From: Nocardioides exalbidus
GTDB lineage: Bacteria > Actinomycetota > Actinomycetes > Propionibacteriales > Nocardioidaceae
Assembly (NCBI RefSeq): GCF_900105585.1
Contig: NZ_FNRT01000002.1
Span: 2,356,001-2,420,000, forward strand
Direction: 5' to 3'
DNA: 64,000 nt
Part shown: positions 25,269 through 33,025 of the stretch, piece by piece
Layout of the letters: each line of letters starts with the position of its first letter
Position numbering within the stretch: position 1 is the first letter of the stretch
The notes under the pieces: model-generated
Told to the model about the DNA's origin: nothing
Seen by the model: only the letters and a program-made list of their open reading frames with translations
The model's database searches: none
Translations under genes and position numbers: made by a program

Positions 25269-25645
25269 GATGCGGTTCCTTCCTGGGTGAGGTCACTGCG
25301 GGTGGTCGTGCTGGTCGTGCTGTCGTCGTCCTGCATCCGCGCGAGCACGGCGTCGAGGCGGCTGAACTGCTCCTCGGCCCGTCGGCGGTAGCGCTCGATC
25401 CACGCGGTCATCAGGTCGAACACCTCGGCTTCCAGGTGCACCGGGCGGCGCTGGGCCTCCTTGGTCCGGGTCACCAGGCCGGCGTCCTCGAGCACCTTCA
25501 GGTGCTTCGAGACGGCCTGGAGGCTCACGTCGTAGGGCTCGGCGAGGTCGCCCACGGTGTGGTCGGCCTCGGTGAGACGAGCCACCATGTCGCGACGGGT
25601 CGGGTCGGCGAGCGCGGCGAAGACGCGGGAGAGCTGGTCCGTCAT
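25265..25645 (-). CDS. ArsR/SmtB-family transcriptional regulator
   Basis: A 126-residue winged-helix repressor. The DNA-binding region is ADPTRRDMVARLTEADHTVGDLAEPYDVSLQAVSKHLKVLE. It lacks the cysteine metal sites (CxC) of metal-sensing ArsR and has a Ser/Thr/Asp-rich C-terminus, so it belongs to the non-metal group paired with SRPBCC proteins. It is first in the three-gene operon with the SRPBCC and DinB-type genes. Two matched palindromes upstream are its likely operators. Confidence 0.9.
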   Translation of the reverse strand: MTDQLSRVFAALADPTRRDMVARLTEADHTVGDLAEPYDVSLQAVSKHLKVLEDAGLVTRTKEAQRRPVHLEAEVFDLMTAWIERYRRRAEEQFSRLDAVLARMQDDDSTTSTTTRSDLTQEGTAS

Positions 25646-25656
25646 GGAGCACCTTC

Positions 25657-25722
25657 TTCAACTGATCGGTTGAATAGAAGGTAGGGCGATGGACGTGACG
25701 TTGTCAACCCATCGGTTGACAA
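25657..25722 (-). promoter_or_regulatory. Paired palindromic operators and promoter of the ArsR operon
   Basis: Two sites share the core TCAAC-N6-GTTGA. Site 1 is TTCAAC-TGATCG-GTTGAA (25657-25674). Site 2 is TTGTCAAC-CCATCG-GTTGACAA (25701-25722). Centres are 46 bp apart. On the minus strand TTGACA (25702-25707) and TACCTT (25678-25683), 18 bp apart, make a good promoter. Site 2 covers the -35 and site 1 sits just downstream of the -10, so binding would block transcription. Autorepression by the ArsR protein is inferred. Confidence 0.8.
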
Positions 25723-25726
25723 AGGG

Positions 25727-26218
25727 TCAGCGGGGCACCCGGACCGTGCGCGAGGTCGCAGCCCCGCACTCCGCGACACCGGAGCTGTAGGCCAGCGAGA
25801 CGGTCACGTGGTAGCGCGCACCACCGCGCCCCGCGAACCTGCGGCGGCCGTCGTGGGACGCGATCGACGCGACCACCTTCTCGTCGCGGTCGGCCCGCTC
25901 GCGCCAGAGCGTGATCTTGGCGCGCGCGGAGCATGCCTTGACCGGTGAGGTCACCCGCGCCTGGAGCCGGCGCTCGCCCTTCAGCCACGTCAGCGACACC
26001 CGGCGCGACGCCGACGGACAGCCGGTGGGGTTGCTCGACGCGACGGTCGGGCAGCCGTCGCCGTCGTCGGGGAGGCCGTCGCCGTCGGAGTCGGGGCCGG
26101 CGTGCGCGACGGCACGCTCACCCGCGGGCGATGCCGCGGCGGCCGGCGCGGCGACGTGGGACGTCGGCGCGAGGAGGACGACGGACGCGAGCAGCGGGGC
26201 GAGGCGCAGGGAAGTCAT
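25727..26218 (-). CDS. Secreted protein with thrombospondin-3-like calcium repeat
   Basis: A 163-residue protein. The signal peptide MTSLRLAPLLASVVLLA ends near AAPAAAAS. Residues ~43-56 read DSDGDGLPDDGDGC, a type 3 repeat/EF-loop-like calcium motif. The rest (~70-163) is a beta-rich domain with four cysteines that I do not recognise. It follows the ArsR operators and is transcribed separately; its stop lies 4 bp from operator site 2. Function unknown. Confidence 0.75.
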   Translation of the reverse strand: MTSLRLAPLLASVVLLAPTSHVAAPAAAASPAGERAVAHAGPDSDGDGLPDDGDGCPTVASSNPTGCPSASRRVSLTWLKGERRLQARVTSPVKACSARAKITLWRERADRDEKVVASIASHDGRRRFAGRGGARYHVTVSLAYSSGVAECGAATSRTVRVPR

Positions 26219-26281
26219 GACGTGGCCAGAGTAGGCACGGTCAGGCCCCGGGTGCGAGTGAACGTCCGGCACCACGCCACC

Positions 26282-26287
26282 TAGGAT
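26282..26287 (+). promoter_or_regulatory. Candidate leaderless -10 of truA
   Basis: TAGGAT ends six bases before the GTG of truA, the spacing expected when transcription starts at the start codon. There is no Shine-Dalgarno. A weak TGAACG sits 17 bp upstream. Confidence 0.5.
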
Positions 26288-26293
26288 CGTCCC

Positions 26294-27130
26294 GTGCGGC
26301 TGCGGATCGACTGTGCCTATGACGGCACCGACTTCTCCGGGTGGGCCGCCCAGCCGGGGCTGCGCACCGTGCAGGGCACGCTCGAGTCCGCGCTCGCGAC
26401 CGCGCTGCGGGTGCCGCAGCCGCGAGTGACCGTCGCCGGCCGCACGGACGCCGGCGTGCACGCGCGCGGCCAGGTGGCCCACCTCGACGTCGAGCCCGGG
26501 GTCCTCGAGGCCTCGGCGGGACGGTCGGCCGACCCGCCGCTGGACGCCCTCGCCCGCCGGGTCGACGGGATCCTGCCACCGGACCTGCGCGTACGACGCG
26601 TGAGCGAGGCGCCCGCGGGCTTCGACGCCCGCTTCTCCGCCGTCTGGCGCCGCTACGCCTACCGCATCGCCGACGCGCAGGAGCTGGCCGACCCGCTCGT
26701 GCGCGGACACGTGCTCAGCTGGGGTCGCCGGCTCGACGTCGAGGCGATGAACGAGGCCTCCGCGCCACTCGTCGGGCTCCGGGACTTCGCGTCCTTCTGC
26801 AAGCAGCGCGAGGGCGCGACCACGGTGCGGACCCTGCTCGACCTCGACTGGCGTCGCGACGACGCGGGCCTGGTGGTCGGGGCGGTGCGCGCCGACGCCT
26901 TCTGCCACAACATGGTGCGCGCGCTCGTCGGCAGCCTGATCGCGGTCGGGGAGGGTCGGCAGCCGACCTCCTGGCCCGCCGAGGTGATGGCCGGACGACG
27001 CCGCGACCAGGGCGTGCGCGTCGTGCACGCCCACGGGCTCACGCTCGAGGAGGTCGGCTACCCCGACGACGACGAGCTGGCCGCACAGGCCGACCGTGCC
27101 CGAGCCAAGCGAGAGGCCATCGATGCCTGA
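26294..27130 (+). CDS. truA: tRNA pseudouridine synthase A
   Basis: Makes pseudouridine at positions 38-40 of tRNA anticodon arms. The protein has 278 residues, with the catalytic Asp in GRTDAGVHARGQ (around 50-60) and supporting motifs RYAYRI and FCHNMVRALVGSL. The GTG start has a -10 six bases away and no ribosome-binding site, suggesting leaderless translation. truA normally follows rplQ; here about 3 kb of other genes separates them. Confidence 0.95.
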   Translation: MRLRIDCAYDGTDFSGWAAQPGLRTVQGTLESALATALRVPQPRVTVAGRTDAGVHARGQVAHLDVEPGVLEASAGRSADPPLDALARRVDGILPPDLRVRRVSEAPAGFDARFSAVWRRYAYRIADAQELADPLVRGHVLSWGRRLDVEAMNEASAPLVGLRDFASFCKQREGATTVRTLLDLDWRRDDAGLVVGAVRADAFCHNMVRALVGSLIAVGEGRQPTSWPAEVMAGRRRDQGVRVVHAHGLTLEEVGYPDDDELAAQADRARAKREAIDA

Positions 27131-27743
27131 CCCGAACCCCGACGAGACCGTCGAGCACTACTTCTCCGCGGACCCGAGCGTGCCGTTCGAGCGGGAGAGC
27201 TTCACCGCCGAGCTGTGGGGGAGCAGCCTGACCTTCGAGACCGGGGCGGGCGTGTTCAGCCGCGGCCACCTCGACCACGCGACGGCCGTGCTGTTCCAGG
27301 AGCTCGACCCGCCGCCGCAGGGCCAGTTCCTCGACCTCGGCTGCGGCTACGGCGTGATCGGGCTGGCGCTGGCCCGGGCGGTGCCGCTCGCCAACGTGAC
27401 CGCCGTCGACGTCAACGAGCGCGCGCTCCTGCTCGCCAACGAGAACGCCCGCGCGGCCGGGCTCGACCCGCGCTTCGTGGCCTGCACGCCCGAGCAGGTG
27501 CCGGGCAACCAGGTCTTCGACGAGATCTGGTCGAACCCGCCGATCCGCATCGGCAAGGCGGCGCTGCACGAGCTCCTGCTCACCTGGCTGCCGCGGCTCG
27601 CGCCCGGCGGCCGGATGGTGATGGTCGTCGGCAAGTTCCTCGGCGCCGACTCGCTCCAGCGCTGGCTCGTCGAGCAGGGCTGGCCCACCGAGCGCCTGGC
27701 GAGCCACAAGGGCTTCCGCGTCCTGGAGACCCGGCGCGGCTGA
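27123..27743 (+). CDS. RsmC-like class I methyltransferase
   Basis: A 206-residue AdoMet methyltransferase with motif I LDLGCGYGVIG and the motif IV NPPIRIG, the NPPF/W type that methylates exocyclic amines of guanine in rRNA. The protein matches the C-terminal catalytic domain of RsmC without its N-terminal pseudo-domain, as in many actinobacteria. The ATG overlaps the last codons of truA by 8 bp. It ends 6 bp before the IS481 target duplication and remains intact. Confidence 0.85.
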   Translation: MPDPNPDETVEHYFSADPSVPFERESFTAELWGSSLTFETGAGVFSRGHLDHATAVLFQELDPPPQGQFLDLGCGYGVIGLALARAVPLANVTAVDVNERALLLANENARAAGLDPRFVACTPEQVPGNQVFDEIWSNPPIRIGKAALHELLLTWLPRLAPGGRMVMVVGKFLGADSLQRWLVEQGWPTERLASHKGFRVLETRRG

Positions 27744-27749
27744 GCGGCT

Positions 27750-27755
27750 GCTAGG
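27750..27755. repeat. Target-site duplication GCTAGG, left copy
   Basis: Matches the 6-bp copy at 28875-28880. IS481-family elements are known to target NCTAGN, which this fits exactly. Confidence 0.9.
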
Positions 27756-28874
27756 TGTACTGACCACAGAGGTTGGTGACAGCCGACTGGGTCTAGACGA
27801 GATGGAGACCTCCGGGTGAGGTGTGAAGCAACCACGCATTCGCACCCCAGATCCCGGAGGTCTCCATGTCCCACGCTAATGCCACGCTGACCCCGCGAGG
27901 GCGGCTGTATCTGGCCCGCTGTGTCGTCGAGGACGGCTGGCCGCTACGACGTGCTGCCGAGCGGTTCCAGGTCTCACCCACGACCGCGAAGCGGTGGGCC
28001 GACCGCTACCGCGAGCACGGTCCCTCAGCTATGGGCGACCGATCCAGCCGGCCACACCACTCGCCACGACGCACCAGCCGCCGGCTCGAGGCCAAGGTCA
28101 AGCACCTGCGCACCACCAAACAACTCGGCCCCGTGCAGATCGCCGGCCGGCTCGACATGAACTCTTCCACGGTGGGACGGGTGATCGCGCGGCTTGGACT
28201 GCCCAAGCTGGTCGGGATCGATCGCGCCACCGGCCTGCCGGTCCGCCGTGACCCCGTGGTGCGCTACGAGCACCCATACCCGGGCGATCTGGTCCACGTC
28301 GACATCAAGAAGCTCGGCAACATCCCCGACGGCGGCGGCTGGCGCATCCACGGCCGCAGCCAGGGCGGGGTGAACAGCCAGGCGCACCGCGACCCGGACC
28401 GGCCCCGCAAGGTCCACGGCCGACCGAACCTGGGCTACGCCTACATCCACACCGCGATCGACGACCACACCCGACTGGCCTACTGCGAGATCCACTCCGA
28501 CGAGCAGGGCGCCACCGCGGCCGGGTTCTGGCGTCGAGCCGTGGCGTGGTTCAACGCCATGGGCATCCACATCCGTCGAGTGCTGACCGACAACGGCGCC
28601 TGCTACCGCTCACGCATGTGGGCCGAGGCCATTGACGAGACCGGATGCCGACACAGCCGCACCCGTCCGTACCGACCTCAAACCAACGGCAAAGCAGAAC
28701 GCTTCAACCGCACCCTGCTCACCGAGTGGGCCTACGCCAAGCCGTACTCCAGCGAGACCGCCCGACGACGGGCCTTGCCAGCCTGGCTGCACATCTACAA
28801 CCATCACCGTGCACACAGCTCACTCGCAGGCAACCCGCCCATCAGCCGCGTGACCAACCTGCCGGGTCAGTACA
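27756..28874 (+). mobile_element. IS481-family insertion sequence, complete (1119 bp)
   Basis: Terminal inverted repeats lie at 27756-27780 and 28850-28874. They read TGTACTGACC-N4-AGGTTGGT-N-AC on both sides (20 of 25 matching). Both ends are flanked by GCTAGG. One full-length transposase gene fills most of the element. The intact ends, duplication and open frame suggest a recent and possibly active insertion. Confidence 0.95.
27804..27865 (+). promoter_or_regulatory. Inverted repeat sequestering the transposase Shine-Dalgarno
   Basis: GGAGACCTCCGGG (27804-27816) and CCCGGAGGTCTCC (27853-27865) are a perfect 13-bp inverted repeat. The 3' arm contains the GGAGG (27856-27860) and abuts the ATG. 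RNA read in from outside would fold and hide the Shine-Dalgarno. A transcript starting between the arms would not. Confidence 0.8.
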
Positions 28875-28879
28875 GCTAG
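27866..28879 (+). CDS. IS481-family transposase
   Basis: A 337-residue DDE transposase. An N-terminal helix-turn-helix (~25-60, PLRRAAERFQVSPTTAKRW) and a second one precede the catalytic core. D146 lies in LVHVDIKK, D242 in LTDNGACY and E278 in NGKAERFNR, giving the D-x35-E spacing. The last codon and the TAG stop (28877-28879) run past the element's end, and the stop lies in the target duplication. So each insertion acquires its stop from the CTAG target. Confidence 0.95.
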   Translation: MSHANATLTPRGRLYLARCVVEDGWPLRRAAERFQVSPTTAKRWADRYREHGPSAMGDRSSRPHHSPRRTSRRLEAKVKHLRTTKQLGPVQIAGRLDMNSSTVGRVIARLGLPKLVGIDRATGLPVRRDPVVRYEHPYPGDLVHVDIKKLGNIPDGGGWRIHGRSQGGVNSQAHRDPDRPRKVHGRPNLGYAYIHTAIDDHTRLAYCEIHSDEQGATAAGFWRRAVAWFNAMGIHIRRVLTDNGACYRSRMWAEAIDETGCRHSRTRPYRPQTNGKAERFNRTLLTEWAYAKPYSSETARRRALPAWLHIYNHHRAHSSLAGNPPISRVTNLPGQYS

Positions 28880-28880
28880 G
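28875..28880. repeat. Target-site duplication GCTAGG, right copy
   Basis: The palindromic CTAG supplies TAG on both strands: the transposase stop (plus strand) and the stop of the phosphotransferase-like gene (minus strand). Confidence 0.9.
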
Positions 28881-29814
28881 CAGCGCCGCCGAGGAACATC
28901 CCCAACCGCGTCCGGGTCTGCTCCGGGTCCCCGGGCATCGCCCCGTTGACAGCCCGGCAGATCCACCCGAGCCGCATCGCCCGGCGTGCGGCGTCGCCGA
29001 GCTGGTCGGGTGAGAGGTCGTAGGCCTCCGCGTAGGGACGCAGGTAGGCCGCGAGGTGCGGCCCGAGGTCCTCCGACCCCGCGACGTCGTCCACGCCCCA
29101 CGCGATCACGCCCTCGAGCGTCACGGCGAGGGTGAAGAACGGGTGGGAGACGCAGGCGTCGCCCCAGTCGAGGATGTGGGCGCGACCGCTGGCGAGGAAC
29201 ACCTGGCCGTCGTGGAGGTCGTCGTGCTGCACCGTCTCCCGGACGCCGTACGCCGCCAGCGCGTCGCACAGCTCCGCGACCGCCGGCGGGTCGGGCAGGC
29301 GCGGGTCGGGGTCGTCGAGGCCGGCCAGCAGGTCGGCGTATGCCCCGGGCAGCGTGTGCAGGCGGCGGTCGGGCACGCCGAGGGCGAGGAGGGTGTCGAC
29401 CTCGTCCTCGCAGGCGATCTGGATGCGCGCGTAGGCCCCGAGGGCCTCGGCCCAGTGGTCGAGGCTGCGCTCCTCGGCGACCACCTCGCGCAGCCGGGGA
29501 GACATGTCGGCCATCAGCATCCAGCCCGTCTCGAGGTCGAACGGCCAGGGGACGGGCACCCGCTCGTGCGAGCGAGGCGCGAGGAAGGCGGTCAGCGCCG
29601 CCTCGTGCGCCATCGACTGGTCGTTGGCCTTGAACCACCTCGTGCCGAGCCGGGTCGTCACCCGCATGACGGTCGACCAGTCGGTGACGTGGGTCTGCTC
29701 GATCGCGACGACGGGCGAGTCGGTTCCGTCGAGCTGGTCGTGGATCCACGCGTGGACGGCGGTGACGAAGTCGGGCTCGCGCCAGCGGTCGCTCAGGTCG
29801 GGCATGCCGCGCAT
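28876..29814 (-). CDS. Aminoglycoside phosphotransferase-like (APH) family protein
   Basis: A 312-residue protein of the APH/choline-kinase fold. The catalytic loop reads VQHDDLHDGQVF, an HxDxxxxN variant with Gln where Asn is usual. The metal-binding loop reads ILDWGDACVSHPF. The substrate cannot be told from sequence; most such genes are not resistance genes. ATG 29814 is used; ATG 29805 is an equal alternative. Its stop codon lies in the IS481 target duplication and appears unchanged by the insertion. Confidence 0.82.
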   Translation of the reverse strand: MRGMPDLSDRWREPDFVTAVHAWIHDQLDGTDSPVVAIEQTHVTDWSTVMRVTTRLGTRWFKANDQSMAHEAALTAFLAPRSHERVPVPWPFDLETGWMLMADMSPRLREVVAEERSLDHWAEALGAYARIQIACEDEVDTLLALGVPDRRLHTLPGAYADLLAGLDDPDPRLPDPPAVAELCDALAAYGVRETVQHDDLHDGQVFLASGRAHILDWGDACVSHPFFTLAVTLEGVIAWGVDDVAGSEDLGPHLAAYLRPYAEAYDLSPDQLGDAARRAMRLGWICRAVNGAMPGDPEQTRTRLGMFLGGAA

Positions 29815-29848
29815 CCCATCCCGGCACCGCGAACGGGGTCAACCGGAT

Positions 29849-30619
29849 TCAGGCCGGCCGGGTGTCGACCAGCACCCCGATCTTGTCGATGCGGTGCTCG
29901 GGGTTGTCGAACCGGTCGGCCCAGTAGTTGCCGTTGGCGTGGTCCTCGAGGGTCGCGCAGGTGGACAGCGTGATCATCGGCCGCGTCGCGGTCTCGTCCG
30001 GGTGTCCGGGCACCTCGGCGCGCTGGGCGCGCAGCGAGGCGGGCCGGCGGAACGACGTCCAGCGGGTGCGGCGCACCTCGTAGACGAAGACCGTGTCGCC
30101 GGTCCGCACGAGGATCCGGTCGCCCCGCACGAGCGACGGTGAGCTGCGCAGCGGGGCGGTGCCGGTGAGCCGGTGCCCGGTGACGATGTAGTTGCCGACC
30201 TCGCCGGGCGCGGTGCCGCCGCGCGGGCCGCGGGGCGAGGCCATCTCCCCGGCGTCCTGCAAGGCCGTGCCGGGAGCGTCGTCGGGCGAGCCGCGGTAGC
30301 GCACGACGGGGAAGTCGCGCAGGCCGATCGCCGGGATCGTGACGAAGGAGCGCCGGGGCTCGGGCACGGCGGCCGGCTCGCTGGTGGGCTCGGCGGTGGG
30401 CTCGGCGGTCGGCTCCTCGGTGGGCGCCGTCGTCGTCGCCTCCGGGGTGGGGCTGGTCGGGCTCGGGGTGGCCGGGGTCGACGGGGTGGCCGGCGCGGAC
30501 GTCGTACCACTCTCGGCGGGTGCGGTGCCGCGGCGCGGGTCCTCGGCGGTGCAGCCGGTGGCGACCGCGACGACTGCCGCGGCGAGCACGAGGGCGGGAC
30601 GGCCTGCCACGCCTCCCAC
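29849..30619 (-). CDS. Class E-type sortase, possible lipoprotein
   Basis: A 256-residue transpeptidase-fold protein. The start MGGVAGRPALVLAAAVVAVA leads to ATGC, an acceptable lipobox, so it may be lipid-anchored instead of held by a helix. A Thr/Pro/Glu-rich spacer (about 30-95, with TEEPTAEPTAEPTSEP repeats) follows. The catalytic domain keeps His in VTGHRL, Cys in TLSTCAT and Arg in NPEHRID. No LPXTG substrate gene is in the window. Confidence 0.88.
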   Translation of the reverse strand: MGGVAGRPALVLAAAVVAVATGCTAEDPRRGTAPAESGTTSAPATPSTPATPSPTSPTPEATTTAPTEEPTAEPTAEPTSEPAAVPEPRRSFVTIPAIGLRDFPVVRYRGSPDDAPGTALQDAGEMASPRGPRGGTAPGEVGNYIVTGHRLTGTAPLRSSPSLVRGDRILVRTGDTVFVYEVRRTRWTSFRRPASLRAQRAEVPGHPDETATRPMITLSTCATLEDHANGNYWADRFDNPEHRIDKIGVLVDTRPA

Positions 30620-30634
30620 CGTACGGAGACGGGC

Positions 30635-31891
30635 CTAACCCAGCCGGACGGGCAGCCGGTCCACGGCGTGGACGATGGCGAGCTCGCTGAACGTCAGCTC
30701 CGACGGGTCGCAGGCGAGCGACAGGTCCGGGAAGCGTCGGGCGAGCGCGACCAGGGCCGTGCGCAGCTCCATCCGGGCGAGCTCGGCGCCGACGCAGCGG
30801 TGCAGGCCGTGGCCGAACGCGAGCGTGCCGGCCGCGTCGGTGGTCGGGTCGAACGACTGCGGGTCGACGTGGCGCGCCGGGTCGCGCCCGGCGCCGGTGA
30901 GCGAGACCACGACGATGTCGCCCTTGCGCACGCGCGCCCCGCCGATCTCGACCTCGTGGCGGGCGATCCGGGGGAAGGCGACCTGGACCGGGCACACGAA
31001 GCGCAGCAGCTCCTCGACCACGCGGTCGACCTCCTCGGCGTCGCCGTGCTGGAGGGTCTTCCACGACTGCGAGTCCTGGAGCAGGACGTAGGTGCCGAGC
31101 GAGAGCATGCTGGCGCTGGTCTCGTAGCCGCCGAGGAAGATGCCGTCGGCGAGCCCGCCGAGCTCGACGTCGTCGAAGTCGGCGCCGTGGTCGGCGACCA
31201 TCCGGGACACGAGCCCGTCGGGCAGGTGCGGGTCGCGCCGTTCGGACTCGACGAGGTCGATGAGGAACTCGCGCGTTCCGGTCGCGGTGTCGAAGATGCC
31301 GGCCCCGGCGTCGCGCAGGTCGAAGCGCGCGGCGCCGTGCTGGCGGAACTCCGCGCGGTCGACGTCGGGCATGCCGAGCAGGTCGCAGATGACACCGAAC
31401 GGCACGGCGAAGCCGAAGTGCTCGACGAGGTCGACCTCGGGGCCGTGGGCCTCCATGTCGTCGAGCGCGGCCTCGACCACGCGGTCGATGTCGTCCTGGA
31501 GCTCGGCGAGCCGCCGGCGGGTGAAGTAGGGGGTCAGCACGCCCCGGAGCCGGCCGTGGTCGGGCTGGTCGGTCATGCCGAGGCCACCGATCCGCTCCGC
31601 CGGCGCCCTGTCCTGCCGCCCGATCAGCCCCCGCACGTCGTTGGCGAACGCCCCGGAGTCGGCCAGCACGGACCGGGAGACGTCGTAGCCCGTCACGAGC
31701 CAGAGCCGGGTGCCGAAGAGCCGGCCCAGCTGGACGACGTCGCCGCGGGCGCGGCTGGCCTCGAGGCGGGGCACGGGCTGGACGCCGTCGCGCTGCAGCG
31801 GGAAGCGGATGCTCGCCGGGACGCGCTTCACGGACGCGATCGCGAGGCGCAGTGCGGAGCTGCGCAGGGCGGTGGCGAGCGAGGAGGACAT
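30635..31891 (-). CDS. Cytochrome P450
   Basis: A 418-residue heme monooxygenase. The heme-binding motif FGHGLHRCVGAELARME has the axial Cys near 361. The oxygen-binding I helix reads GGYETSAS, with Glu-Thr as the acid-alcohol pair. ELLRF provides the ExxR K helix. ATG 31891 has GGAGGA just before it on its strand. No ferredoxin or reductase gene is adjacent. Substrate unknown. Confidence 0.92.
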   Translation of the reverse strand: MSSSLATALRSSALRLAIASVKRVPASIRFPLQRDGVQPVPRLEASRARGDVVQLGRLFGTRLWLVTGYDVSRSVLADSGAFANDVRGLIGRQDRAPAERIGGLGMTDQPDHGRLRGVLTPYFTRRRLAELQDDIDRVVEAALDDMEAHGPEVDLVEHFGFAVPFGVICDLLGMPDVDRAEFRQHGAARFDLRDAGAGIFDTATGTREFLIDLVESERRDPHLPDGLVSRMVADHGADFDDVELGGLADGIFLGGYETSASMLSLGTYVLLQDSQSWKTLQHGDAEEVDRVVEELLRFVCPVQVAFPRIARHEVEIGGARVRKGDIVVVSLTGAGRDPARHVDPQSFDPTTDAAGTLAFGHGLHRCVGAELARMELRTALVALARRFPDLSLACDPSELTFSELAIVHAVDRLPVRLG

Positions 31892-31990
31892 GGGGCAAGT
31901 CAACCCTGTCGGGTGGCACTCCACCATCAGGCATCCCCCCGACACGCCTCCGGGGCCATCCCTGAGGCGCGAACGGGCAGGATGGGGCCC

Positions 31991-33025
31991 ATGGCCTACG
32001 ACGCAGCCCCCGACAGGTACGACGACTCCACCGGCATGCAGTACCGCTTCACCGGCCGGAGCGGTCTCAAGCTCCCGGTGCTGTCCCTCGGGCTGTGGCA
32101 GAACTTCGGCACCGACCGGCCCGAGGAGACCCAGCGCGCGATCCTGCGCCGCGCCTTCGACCGGGGCGTCACCCACTTCGACCTGGCCAACAACTACGGC
32201 CCGCCCTACGGCCGCGCGGAGGAGAACTTCGGGCGCTACCTCGAGGACGACTTCAAGCCCTACCGCGACGAGCTGATCATCTCCACGAAGGCCGGCTGGG
32301 ACATGTGGCCGGGCCCCTACGGTCAGGGCGGCGGGTCCCGGAAGTACGTCCTCGCCTCGCTCGACCAGTCGCTGGCACGCCTCGGCCTCGACTACGTCGA
32401 CATCTTCTACAGCCACCGCTTCGACCCCGACACCCCCGTCGAGGAGACGATGATGGCGCTCGACGCGGCCGTGCGGTCGGGCCGCGCGCTCTACGTCGGC
32501 ATCTCGTCGTACTCCGCGGCGAAGACCAAGGAGGCCGCCGACATCGCGCGCGAGCTCGGCACGCCGCTGCTGATCCACCAGCCGTCCTACAACATGCTCA
32601 ACCGCTGGATCGAGGACGGGCTCCTCGCCGAGCTCGAGCAGCAGGGGATGGGCTGCATCGTCTTCTCCGCGCTCGCGCAGGGGCTGCTCACCGATCGTTA
32701 CCTCGACGGTGTGCCGCAGGACTCCCGTGCCGCGCGCGACGACTCGACGATGACCGGGCTCGACGACGAGACGCTCGAGCGGGTGCGCAACCTCAATGAG
32801 ATCGCCCAGGAGCGCGGCCAGAAGCTCGCCCAGCTCGCCCTCCAGTGGGTGCTGCGCGACGAGCGGGTGACCAGTGCGGTGATCGGGGCCTCGAGCGTCG
32901 AGCAGCTCGACACCAACCTCGATGCCCTCGAGAGCCCGGCCCTGACGGGGGTCGAGCGCGCGGCGATCGACTCCTTCGCCGTCGAGTCCGGCATCAACCT
33001 CTGGGCGAAGCAGACGGAGGAATGA
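31991..33025 (+). CDS. Aldo/keto reductase (YghZ/GPR-like)
   Basis: A 344-residue NADPH-dependent TIM-barrel reductase. The catalytic Tyr lies in FDLANNYGPPYG (tetrad D-Y-K-H), with Lys in ISTKAGW and His in YSHRFD. Loop insertions such as GWDMWPGPYG match E. coli YghZ (L-glyceraldehyde 3-phosphate/methylglyoxal reductase). ATG 31991 is used; ATG 31982 would add three residues. The end overlaps the flavoprotein's ATG, so the two are coupled. Confidence 0.9.
   Translation: MAYDAAPDRYDDSTGMQYRFTGRSGLKLPVLSLGLWQNFGTDRPEETQRAILRRAFDRGVTHFDLANNYGPPYGRAEENFGRYLEDDFKPYRDELIISTKAGWDMWPGPYGQGGGSRKYVLASLDQSLARLGLDYVDIFYSHRFDPDTPVEETMMALDAAVRSGRALYVGISSYSAAKTKEAADIARELGTPLLIHQPSYNMLNRWIEDGLLAELEQQGMGCIVFSALAQGLLTDRYLDGVPQDSRAARDDSTMTGLDDETLERVRNLNEIAQERGQKLAQLALQWVLRDERVTSAVIGASSVEQLDTNLDALESPALTGVERAAIDSFAVESGINLWAKQTEE

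Noticed and set aside
28876..29814. Aminoglycoside resistance gene next to an IS
   Set aside because: The fold is APH-like but the catalytic Asn is Gln and the family is broad; the IS lies outside the gene and nothing suggests resistance.
30173..31990. Long plus-strand extension ahead of the aldo/keto reductase
   Set aside because: It is antisense to the sortase and P450 genes; the reductase family begins near ATG 31991.
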